A DNA stretch of 7,310 nucleotides from Bacteroidales bacterium (lineage in GTDB: Bacteria > Bacteroidota > Bacteroidia > Bacteroidales > F082), in contig JALNZU010000063.1 in the NCBI GenBank assembly GCA_023229245.1, positions 1-7,310 of the forward strand. Reading direction: 5' to 3'. Below are positions 1 to 6,343 of the stretch, piece by piece. How positions within the stretch are numbered: position 1 is the stretch's first letter; each line of letters starts with the position of its first letter. Under the pieces are notes generated by a model, which worked only from the letters and a program-made list of their open reading frames with translations, made no database searches and had not been told where the DNA came from. The position numbers and the translations under genes were made by a program.

Positions 1-159
1 AAAACAGCTTTTCAAATAGCCTTAAACTGGTTGATACAAAAACCACTCATGCTTACCATTCCCAAGATGAGCCAGAAAACTCATATCCAACAAAATATAG
101 AAGCGTTGCATTTCCGGATGGAAGAGGCGGACTATAGGCAACTGGACGCTATGAAATAA
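1..159 (+). CDS. Aldo/keto reductase, C-terminal fragment (5' end outside window)
   Basis: Frame 1 is open from the first base to a TAA at 157-159, giving 52 codons with no start inside the window, so this is the tail of a gene entering from the left. The translation includes IALNWLIQKP, then LTIPKMSQKTHIQQNIEAL and a closing EEADYRQLDAM. This matches the end of the aldo/keto reductase TIM barrel: the 'ALAWLL..P.V..IPG/K....H..EN..AL...L...D...LD' pattern, where the IPK and the following polar residues plus E/QN bind the NADP(H) phosphate and adenine in the family. These enzymes are cytoplasmic NADPH-dependent carbonyl reductases. The substrate cannot be judged from this fragment, and the catalytic Asp-Tyr-Lys-His tetrad lies outside the window. 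It is convergent with the short TetR gene, so a shared operon with the genes to the right is excluded. Confidence 0.85.
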   Translation, partial: KTAFQIALNWLIQKPLMLTIPKMSQKTHIQQNIEALHFRMEEADYRQLDAMK

Positions 160-232
160 TTTTGGTATGCTTGTCAATATACTCTACATAGGTTTTAACA
201 AGTGGAAGCATAATTAAAATTAATCTTGAGCT

Positions 233-260
233 AAAAAATCAGACTTTTACCCTCCTGATT
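233..260 (-). terminator. Possible intrinsic terminator of the short TetR gene
   Basis: Read on the minus strand, AATCAG (260-255) pairs with CTGATT (242-237), with a 12-base loop, and a run of T follows (to 233). The stem is only 6 bp and AT-rich and the loop is large, so this is a weak candidate. Its place in the spacer between two convergent genes fits a terminator for the leftward gene. The rest of the 160-386 spacer shows only AT-rich sequence and a short GCTT-GT-AAGC inverted repeat near 298-307. I see no clear terminator for the rightward reductase. Confidence 0.35.
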
Positions 261-386
261 AATCACTTACACAGTTTATGGAATACTCTTAAAGAAAAGC
301 TTGTAAGCCCAATTTAAATCATTTCAGGACTAAAAAAAGTATCTCTACTGTTAATTTCTTGTAGCCTTATCCTATCTAACAAATAG

Positions 387-821
387 TCAATCTGGCAGAT
401 CCGGCAGAAGCGTATTCATACTAAGAATTGATTGTCCGGTAAGTCTGAATACAAGGGTTAGATATTGATGCTCTTTCAATATCAATTCAATAAAAACGCT
501 TTTCCAATCTTGACGGTCAATAGCATTGAGTGTATTGATGAACATAGCTCGGTTATTATGAAGCTCCGTAAGCATAAACCACAGGTAATCAGCTTTCCTA
601 CTATAATAAAATGTATGTATTTCTTCATGTTTATTCATGAATTCGATGATTAGCTCGGAAAGGAATTTTTTATACAATCCTTTCTTATTTGCATAGTGAT
701 AATGGACCGAGCAGCGCAATACCCCAGCATTGTTTGCAATACGGTTGACCTTTGAGGCGTGGTATCCATAACGTAAAAACTCACGTCTGGCAGCTAAATA
801 TATTCTTTTTGAAGTATCCAT
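387..821 (-). CDS. Short TetR/AcrR-family transcriptional regulator (possibly 3'-truncated)
   Basis: The 144-residue product opens with a TetR-type DNA-binding domain at about residues 6-52. Helix 1 is around RIYLAARREFLRYGY, and the helix-turn-helix is about residues 24-46, with the recognition-helix region RCSVHYHYANKKGLY matching the usual 's.gt.YyhF.sKe.L'. The rest is helical and should be the ligand-binding and dimerisation domain, but it is only about 90 residues long, whereas complete family members are usually 180-210 residues. The gene ends at a TGA (389-387). A second frame is open across this stop and continues to a TAA at 316-314, adding about 24 codons (DYLLDRIRLQE...), so a recent frameshift is possible. 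ATG at 821 is the natural start: the HTH begins immediately after it and an A-rich leader precedes it. It lies 127 bases after the barrel gene on the same strand. The target is unknown; it may regulate itself, its neighbours, or the reductase. Confidence 0.8.
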   Translation of the reverse strand: MDTSKRIYLAARREFLRYGYHASKVNRIANNAGVLRCSVHYHYANKKGLYKKFLSELIIEFMNKHEEIHTFYYSRKADYLWFMLTELHNNRAMFINTLNAIDRQDWKSVFIELILKEHQYLTLVFRLTGQSILSMNTLLPDLPD

Positions 822-850
822 TTAACTTTTTTTCGTATTGATTCTCTTAT

Positions 851-863
851 TACAAGCATTGTA
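851..863. promoter_or_regulatory. Inverted repeat, candidate operator for the short TetR regulator
   Basis: TACAA-GCA-TTGTA is a perfect inverted repeat with 5-base arms and a 3-base centre. It lies 30-42 bases upstream of the ATG at 821, where an autoregulatory TetR operator would be expected. TetR dimers bind inverted repeats of roughly this kind, but the arms are short and the sequence could arise by chance in AT-rich DNA. I did not see a second copy elsewhere in the window. Confidence 0.3.
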
Positions 864-894
864 TCACACTTAAAAAGGCAACACCCTCATCAAT

Positions 895-921
895 AGGAAT
901 TGCGACAGTGTGTAAATTCCT
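895..921. repeat. 7-bp inverted repeat downstream of the barrel gene
   Basis: AGGAATT (895-901) and AATTCCT (915-921) are perfect reverse complements separated by 13 bases. On the minus strand this lies 27 bases past the stop codon of the DUF1302-like barrel gene, so it could form a 3'-end hairpin that protects or ends the operon transcript. No T-run follows directly. The nearest, TTTTT, comes about 20 bases later after GGTGTTGCC. It is therefore not a classical intrinsic terminator, and it could equally be a protein-binding site upstream of the next TetR gene. Confidence 0.3.
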
Positions 922-948
922 GCGCATCCATTGTTCAGAATACTTAGA

Positions 949-2193
949 TTAAAAACTGTATTTTATCTTCCAGTATATCATACTGTTATCTTTATACTGG
1001 CCAAAGCGACCTTCTCTATCGCCTGTAAACAGGTTTGCACCCATCTGTAAATCAAAACCATCGGCAAACGCATAGCTGATTTTAGGCCGTATCAGAGCAT
1101 CTCCTTTATTCAGACCTGCATACGCAAACAGTTCGAGCCATACTTTTTCACGAAAGAAATCTTTGGCAGCTAAAAAAGTCATGGTATTCTCAAACTCTTC
1201 CTGATTTATTCCTTCCTCATAATCAGCTATAAATTCTTGAATGAACTGGGCGCTAAGCTTCACCCCTTTCAGAGTATAGTCTAACCCTATCATATAATGC
1301 AGATAATCTTTTTTTGCAGTTCCGTCTGTCGCTAATGGATCAGATGTCTGAAAATAGCGACCATGATTATAAGCGGCTTCAGTTCGTATGACAAACCCGC
1401 CCAGAGTTGTACTCAAACTTCCGCCAGCCATACTCATACGATGATATTCTGCTTTGGCATCCAATCCAATTGGCTTCATAGTGGTCTGATCTATTACACC
1501 TGTCATATGTAAAGCCGGGTCATCTAACCAATGATAGCCTGCCACCAACTCAAAATCGGCTTTTGATGTCATGCGTGAAAACCGTAAAAAGACTTCACTG
1601 TTTTCTACAGAAGGTTTTATTTCTTTTGAAGAGTACCCGAGTAAAGGAAGCGGAGGAACAAATAGTTTTGGGGCCCAGATGCTGCCTGGTTCAGCAAAAC
1701 GAGTAGGTGTGAAAACGGGAACCCAAACAGCTTCCAGATTATTCATCCCGAAGAAATAATTGAGCTTGACCGCTGTAACTCCCATCCGTATCTCATCAAA
1801 ATCGGGGAGCAAGAACTCGCTTAGGTCCTTAGGTGAAACTATATCGGTAATAAACACACCTTCAGCCTTACCATATATGATCTGCTGCTGTCCAATACGG
1901 ATATCCAGCTTTGGGAAATAGGCATCCAAATAGGCTTCGCGTAAACGAAAATCAATATCCCTATCAAAATAATGATATAAAACCGGATTTACCTTAAATC
2001 CTATCTTATCTGTACGCTGCTCAAAATTCAGATTAAAGGTGTTTTGTATAATGGAAAACTCGGTCGCATCATTCATCAAGAAGCCGGTATAATTACGTGC
2101 AAAGCCACTGATATCAACTCCTTGGGCAATTATTTGTGATCCTGTTAATACAGCAAAGCCAATAAAAATCCAGGTAATAGTTTTCTTTTTCAT
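949..2193 (-). CDS. DUF1302-like outer-membrane beta-barrel protein
   Basis: The 414-residue product has a signal peptide (Lys-rich start, hydrophobic residues 7-20, likely cleavage near IIAQ, about residue 24). A long run of alternating polar and aromatic/hydrophobic strands follows, ending in YWKIKYSF, whose C-terminal Phe is the usual Bam-recognised end of an outer-membrane barrel. The most diagnostic part is residues 83-135: LREAYLDAYF, then DIRIGQQQIIYGKAEGVF, then DIVSPKDLSEFLLPDFDEIR. This resembles DUF1302-type barrels, in which a strand with 'R.G.Q...WG...G....D..NP.D' is followed by a 'R.P' or equivalent turn. Such barrels are often encoded beside an RND exporter and a periplasmic carrier, as here. 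The likely role is an outer-membrane channel or acceptor for the hydrophobic cargo of the system. It is the last gene of the block, 26 bases after the LolA-like gene. The family assignment rests on pattern recognition and could instead be a related porin or alginate-export-like family. Confidence 0.75.
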   Translation of the reverse strand: MKKKTITWIFIGFAVLTGSQIIAQGVDISGFARNYTGFLMNDATEFSIIQNTFNLNFEQRTDKIGFKVNPVLYHYFDRDIDFRLREAYLDAYFPKLDIRIGQQQIIYGKAEGVFITDIVSPKDLSEFLLPDFDEIRMGVTAVKLNYFFGMNNLEAVWVPVFTPTRFAEPGSIWAPKLFVPPLPLLGYSSKEIKPSVENSEVFLRFSRMTSKADFELVAGYHWLDDPALHMTGVIDQTTMKPIGLDAKAEYHRMSMAGGSLSTTLGGFVIRTEAAYNHGRYFQTSDPLATDGTAKKDYLHYMIGLDYTLKGVKLSAQFIQEFIADYEEGINQEEFENTMTFLAAKDFFREKVWLELFAYAGLNKGDALIRPKISYAFADGFDLQMGANLFTGDREGRFGQYKDNSMIYWKIKYSF

Positions 2194-2219
2194 AACTCAA
2201 TTTTCTATAGTGTTTTTAA

Positions 2220-2996
2220 TTATTTCCCCATAGTCATGCTGCGCTCGGTAAATTTCGAGGCAGGAATTCCTTTATTAATCAGTATCTCACTGAATATTAT
2301 CTCAGTACGATGATCTTTTTGTATATTATGCATCTCCGTATGAAGAATAACCCAATATCCACTAATCTTTTTAAAGTCTTTGATACGCAGTATCTTCAGC
2401 AAGCGTCCATCTTCATCATAAAACTCGCGTTTCAATCCCAGGTAATTATCTTTCATAACCCAGGTAATTGTTTTGGAGTACATATAAGAGGGGTCTTTTG
2501 AAACACTTTCTACCACATAGCAGTTTTGTCCTTCCAACACCTCTTCTTTTACTAGCGTATGCTTGTCATCATCAGGATGACGGTCGCCCATATCATCGTA
2601 AGTAAAATCGGATCCCATGAAATAATCACTTTTACTATCACTTGAGATACGTTTTATCCTCTTGAGGGCTGGCAGATAAATCCATTGATCATCATCCCGT
2701 CCATCGCTGTAACTCCAATTCATAAATGAAGTATTTCTTACATCGGCAGGATTGAGGAAAAACATGATAGTCTTTTCCACATTATTCTCGGTTTTGATAT
2801 AGCGTTGCAGCTCACGAACCCGTGTGTTTCCCTGTTTGTTGATAAGTCGCATCTCAAGCTGTCCCTGCACATCATCCCCTGTTGGATTATGATACACGGC
2901 TTCCATAATTTCCTTTCCGCTCATCTGAGCAGAAACCTGAATAGTACCCGTCAGTATAACAAGTACTGAAAGCAATAAAAATTGAATCGTTTTCAT
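2220..2996 (-). CDS. LolA-like outer-membrane lipoprotein-sorting protein (RND partner)
   Basis: The 258-residue product begins with a signal peptide (hydrophobic residues 5-19, cleavage near VSAQ, about residue 24) and should be periplasmic. Family hallmarks are clear: MSGKEIMEAVY at the mature N-terminus, the FFLNPADVRNTSFM segment (79-92), and residues 101-136 containing DDDQWIYLPALKRIKRISS followed by SDYFMGSDFTYDDM. Later strands include KTITWVMKDNYLGLKREFYD (175-194) and an ISGYWV segment. This is the COG2834/PF17131 LolA-like type, longer than classical LolA (about 200 residues) and typically encoded next to a COG1033 RND exporter. The LolA fold is an open beta-barrel with a hydrophobic cavity, so a role in carrying a lipid or lipidated cargo across the periplasm is likely, although housekeeping lipoprotein sorting is not implied. 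It sits 24 bases after the OMPLA-like gene and 26 before the barrel gene. There is no Shine-Dalgarno; the leader is A-rich. Confidence 0.88.
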   Translation of the reverse strand: MKTIQFLLLSVLVILTGTIQVSAQMSGKEIMEAVYHNPTGDDVQGQLEMRLINKQGNTRVRELQRYIKTENNVEKTIMFFLNPADVRNTSFMNWSYSDGRDDDQWIYLPALKRIKRISSDSKSDYFMGSDFTYDDMGDRHPDDDKHTLVKEEVLEGQNCYVVESVSKDPSYMYSKTITWVMKDNYLGLKREFYDEDGRLLKILRIKDFKKISGYWVILHTEMHNIQKDHRTEIIFSEILINKGIPASKFTERSMTMGK

Positions 2997-3020
2997 GATT
3001 TTTTGTGATTTAGTTTATGA

Positions 3021-3953
3021 TTAAAAAGCAAATGCTTGTAGCCCAACCTGTATGTAGGAGATACGTCGGGCGAAATAAATATTGTAATAGTCTTCACCTG
3101 AATAGAGCTTGACAAAAAAGCTCACATCATGTATTTTCGGTGGCTTATACGCTATTTTTGCCATTAGATTTAGTCGTTTTGAAAACTCAAAAGCTTTAGC
3201 ACCATCCTTATTGCCAAAAATCCAACTCGTTTCAAAGACAGCATTCCACATAGGAATTTTTGAGTTGCTTATCGTTTTCTGCTCTGCATGACGCAGCCAT
3301 CGTTTCCAACTAAACCTATAAATTTTCAGCCGGTTGTGCCATCGCACAAAACCATAGCGCCCTTTCAGTTCATCATTAGTATCAATACCAGGATGTATTT
3401 CAACAGAAGTCTTGAAATACTCGTTAGTATTTTGAAATGGAAGTACTTGCGGATTAAAAAAGTAACCAAACTCAAAGTAATTGGTAGAAAAGTTACCTGA
3501 GGTATAGTTGATTGACCCATCTTCTGTATAGAACTCATCTTCTTGTCCGTTGGAATGATGGGCTAATGTTAAAAACAAGTAGCTCAGCTGTAGTCGATCT
3601 GGATTATCATGGGTTAAATGATGGTAAAAGGTAATATGCGGCATATAGCTTGGTGTACGAACCGGCAGTGATTCCTCAGCGTACATACGCAGTTTCATTG
3701 CTGGCGAAAGAGTAGCACCCCATACCGCATCACGGCTTGTACGTATTAAAAAATAAGGTTCAATGACAGCTTCAAAAATCAAAGGATCTAAATTGCCAAA
3801 ACCTTGTGTAAAGGTTATAGTACTTTCGTTCTGATTAGCTCGTATTGCACTAAAAAAACTACTTTCAGATCCTATAGCTTCTACTTGTGAAAAGCCTTCC
3901 TGACAGATAGATAGTATCAACAGCAATATCAGATTTGAAGCAATTTGTTTCAT
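3021..3953 (-). CDS. OMPLA (PldA)-like outer-membrane phospholipase A barrel
   Basis: The 310-residue product has a signal peptide (hydrophobic residues 7-16, cleavage near GFSQ, about residue 23) and beta-strand-rich sequence ending in Phe310. Residues 131-137 read AHHSNGQ, giving H132-x-S134-N-G. This corresponds to the H142-x-S144-N-G catalytic stretch of E. coli OMPLA. OMPLA's third catalytic residue, Asn156, lies in an S-W-N motif at the start of the next strand. The best counterpart here is N158 in STNYFEFGYFF, with a loop about 12 residues longer. The C-terminus, KLYSGEDYYNIYF followed by IQVGLQAF, also mirrors OMPLA's late 'YSGYGESLIDYN...RVGVG' strands. OMPLA hydrolyses outer-membrane phospholipids, is calcium-dependent and works as a dimer. 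The gene lies 22 bases after the exporter and 24 before the carrier, so it is very probably co-transcribed. Substrate and activity are inferred; an inactive structural barrel remains possible. Confidence 0.72.
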   Translation of the reverse strand: MKQIASNLILLLILSICQEGFSQVEAIGSESSFFSAIRANQNESTITFTQGFGNLDPLIFEAVIEPYFLIRTSRDAVWGATLSPAMKLRMYAEESLPVRTPSYMPHITFYHHLTHDNPDRLQLSYLFLTLAHHSNGQEDEFYTEDGSINYTSGNFSTNYFEFGYFFNPQVLPFQNTNEYFKTSVEIHPGIDTNDELKGRYGFVRWHNRLKIYRFSWKRWLRHAEQKTISNSKIPMWNAVFETSWIFGNKDGAKAFEFSKRLNLMAKIAYKPPKIHDVSFFVKLYSGEDYYNIYFARRISYIQVGLQAFAF

Positions 3954-3975
3954 AACAGCACTCGATCCATTAGAA

Positions 3976-6279
3976 TTATTTTTGTTTCTTTTTGAAATAA
4001 ATATTCGATCTGTAAATCACCAGATACATGATAGTTACTGTTGCAATGAAGCTGAAAAACATATTAAGAGATACTAAGGCTCCTAACGATCTGTTGGGCG
4101 GAAAAGCAGAGAAAAGCAATACCATAAAGCCCATAATCACCACAAAGGCGTTGAACGAGATAGCTCGCCCTGACTGATGCATAGTTTCAATTACCGTTTG
4201 TGCTTTAGAACCCGTTCTAAGTGCGTTGACTCGATACCGTTCGATGAAATGAACTGCATAATCCACTCCTATCCCGACAGCTATACTTGATACCAAAGCA
4301 GTAGTAGTACTTAAAGGGATATTCAATAAGCCCATCAATCCAAAACTAAGAGTTGCTGTCAAAACAATAGGAATAGAGCCTATGAATCCTAAACTCAGTT
4401 TACGAAACATCAAAGCTAACAGCAGGATGATAATCACTACCGACATCAACAAGCTCTTTATCTGCCCTTTAAGAATCAAATCGGTAAATACCAATGCCTT
4501 ATACCCTGAACCGGCATAATTCATCTGCACATTCAGCTCATCGAAAGGTTGGCGGTATTTTTCCAGGATCTCAATAACCTGCTTTAAATCTTTGCTGTTA
4601 TCGCTTTTTATCTGAACGACTATATTTGCTTTTCTATAGTCATAATCCACTGTCTTCCATAAATTATCCGGATCGCCCGACATTTCGTACAACAAAAGGT
4701 ATTGGGCAATCAACTCCTGATCATCAGGTATCACATCAAAAGCCTTATCATCTGAATGCATCACCTGATTCATTCTCCTGATAAAGTTGGTAATGGAATG
4801 TGAGTTACCAACTACAGCAAGGGTTTCGGCATCGGCTTGCATTTGAACCATCAGCTTTTCGACCTCAGGACGTATCATGCTTCCATTTTCCTCCGACTCT
4901 AACACCACATTAATGGTACTTGTACCTCCAAAATGTGTGTTTACAAATGCATCCGTTCGTACGATTTCTGAGTTTCGTTCAAAATTTTCTAAAAAGCTGG
5001 AATTAATCCATACCTTTTGTATCCCGATAACAGCTACTATAAGTAAAACAATTGTAGTACTTATTACAAATGCTTTGTGTTTCAGTACGGCATCTGCAAA
5101 TTTTTGCGCAAACCTTTCGGTTTTTTTCTGACTGCGTTCCTTGTTTTTCCCTGTACCTTTATATCTTCCAGGCATTGCAAATTCAAAAGCCGGAATAAAA
5201 AACAGAGAAAACACAAAAGCCATTAATACTCCAAAAGCTGTAAATAATCCAAAGTATTTAATTGGATACACATCAGAGGTAAGCAAAGACAAGAATCCGA
5301 CAATGGTGGTAAACGCACTCATAAAGACCGGCTTCCACATTTTCCGAAACATATCCCAGATAAGTTCTTTCAAACCAGCATCAGGGTTTTTTCCTGCATA
5401 CAACTGCATATTATTGTACAGATGGATACCATAGGCAACTCCAATGGCAATCAACATAACAGGTATCATAATACTGACAGCGTAAATCGGTATGTTTAAA
5501 GCTGCCATCAGGCCAAAAGCCCATATAGTACTTAGTAACACTACTGAAAGAGTTGCAACAGTTTGTCGAATACTGCGCAAGGCAATATACAGTACCACGA
5601 TAATTACAACTATTACCAATGGCACCATAGTCTTCATGTCCTTCGGGCCTAAAAAAGCCATAGTACCTTCTACTATAGGCCTTCCAGCAACATAAATATT
5701 TTCGGGGCCTTTATACCCATTGGCAAAATCCAATATCTGGTTATAAAATTCCATAGAAAATATCGAATCGGCTATAGAAGCTACGATGAGTGATACCGTT
5801 TCATCCTGTGACACAATTCGACCTTGTACCATATCATTGGTACGAACCAGCCTTTGCAACTCATCAAGTTTATCACGACTTTGTGGAGTTCGCTTATAAA
5901 ACGCCTTTACATCAAGACCATCCTCCGTACCTACGATATTATCTGCAGTATATAAAGAGGTGATATCATTGGCTTCAATACCCGGTATTTCCTGCAACGC
6001 AAGGGTTATCTCCCGTATCTTATCCAAAGTACCGCTATTGTATATCCCATCAGGATGTTCGATAGCAATCAATATCCCATCCCTTATATTGAACCATTCT
6101 TCGGCCATATCACTGTAGATAAAGGCCGGATGATCCTGAGGCATGTATTTATCAAGATTGGTCTCCATACGGGAATTCTGATATATTTCAGAAACAAACC
6201 ATCCACTGATTATAAGTACTAAAAGAATAAATTCCCATGCGTACACCCTCAGTTGTTTTTCTGTTATCTGTTTTTTCAT
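3976..6279 (-). CDS. RND/MMPL-family exporter (COG1033 type)
   Basis: The 767-residue inner-membrane protein has the duplicated RND layout. TM1 is at about 14-31, a periplasmic domain spans about 32-216, and TM2-TM6 lie at about 217-368. A cytoplasmic Lys/Arg-rich linker (371-400) follows, then TM7 at about 403-420, a second periplasmic domain (421-606), and TM8-TM12 at about 607-756. The length and two-domain form fit the COG1033 exporters rather than the longer AcrB-type pumps. TM10 carries IGVDYAVHF, with the D673-Y674 pair typical of MMPL proton-relay helices. The matching TM4 position reads IGVAYGIHL, with Ala282 in place of Asp. The family exports lipids, hopanoids, pigments or similar hydrophobic molecules using the proton gradient. 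Here it heads a four-gene block with outer-membrane and periplasmic partners, so it is probably the energised step. ATG at 6279 is followed directly by a basic N-terminus and TM1, which supports this start. The substrate is not predictable from the sequence. Confidence 0.92.
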   Translation of the reverse strand: MKKQITEKQLRVYAWEFILLVLIISGWFVSEIYQNSRMETNLDKYMPQDHPAFIYSDMAEEWFNIRDGILIAIEHPDGIYNSGTLDKIREITLALQEIPGIEANDITSLYTADNIVGTEDGLDVKAFYKRTPQSRDKLDELQRLVRTNDMVQGRIVSQDETVSLIVASIADSIFSMEFYNQILDFANGYKGPENIYVAGRPIVEGTMAFLGPKDMKTMVPLVIVVIIVVLYIALRSIRQTVATLSVVLLSTIWAFGLMAALNIPIYAVSIMIPVMLIAIGVAYGIHLYNNMQLYAGKNPDAGLKELIWDMFRKMWKPVFMSAFTTIVGFLSLLTSDVYPIKYFGLFTAFGVLMAFVFSLFFIPAFEFAMPGRYKGTGKNKERSQKKTERFAQKFADAVLKHKAFVISTTIVLLIVAVIGIQKVWINSSFLENFERNSEIVRTDAFVNTHFGGTSTINVVLESEENGSMIRPEVEKLMVQMQADAETLAVVGNSHSITNFIRRMNQVMHSDDKAFDVIPDDQELIAQYLLLYEMSGDPDNLWKTVDYDYRKANIVVQIKSDNSKDLKQVIEILEKYRQPFDELNVQMNYAGSGYKALVFTDLILKGQIKSLLMSVVIIILLLALMFRKLSLGFIGSIPIVLTATLSFGLMGLLNIPLSTTTALVSSIAVGIGVDYAVHFIERYRVNALRTGSKAQTVIETMHQSGRAISFNAFVVIMGFMVLLFSAFPPNRSLGALVSLNMFFSFIATVTIMYLVIYRSNIYFKKKQK

Positions 6280-6283
6280 GTTT

Positions 6284-6295
6284 GTTAATATTAAC
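6284..6295. promoter_or_regulatory. 12-bp perfect palindrome just upstream of the exporter start
   Basis: GTTAATATTAAC is a perfect 12-base palindrome with no spacer. It ends 4 bases before the exporter ATG (6279) on the minus strand, in the 32-base stretch between the terminator T-run and the start codon. It could be a binding site for the upstream TetR regulator or another dimeric repressor, or a small RNA fold at the ribosome entry site. AT-only palindromes are common in AT-rich DNA, but this one includes a G/C pair at its ends and is well placed. The link to any regulator is inference. Confidence 0.35.
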
Positions 6296-6311
6296 TAACT
6301 TATTGATGATT

Positions 6312-6334
6312 AAAAAAGGGAAGCCTGTCTTCCC
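6312..6334 (-). terminator. Strong intrinsic terminator between cupin and exporter
   Basis: On the minus strand GGGAAG (6334-6329), loop ACAGG, and CTTCCC (6323-6318) form a perfect 6-bp stem with three G-C pairs at its base, followed immediately by TTTTTT (6317-6312). The stem begins 9 bases after the cupin stop codon. This is a textbook rho-independent terminator for the TetR-cupin transcript. It lies between the cupin and the exporter, which start on the same strand, so it either separates two transcription units or acts as a partial terminator that lowers exporter expression relative to the regulator. Confidence 0.85.
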
Positions 6335-6343
6335 ATTAATTAC

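Noticed and set aside
298..307. GCTT-GT-AAGC inverted repeat in the reductase-TetR spacer
   Set aside because: The arms are 4 bases with a 2-base loop, too tight and short for a stable hairpin or a convincing operator.
465..653. 62-codon plus-strand frame opposite the short TetR gene
   Set aside because: It is antisense to the HTH-containing gene and its product shows no recognisable features.
5141..5434. 97-codon open frame on the plus strand inside the exporter gene
   Set aside because: It is antisense to a well-supported transmembrane coding region; such frames arise from the codon bias of the opposite strand, and the product has no domain.
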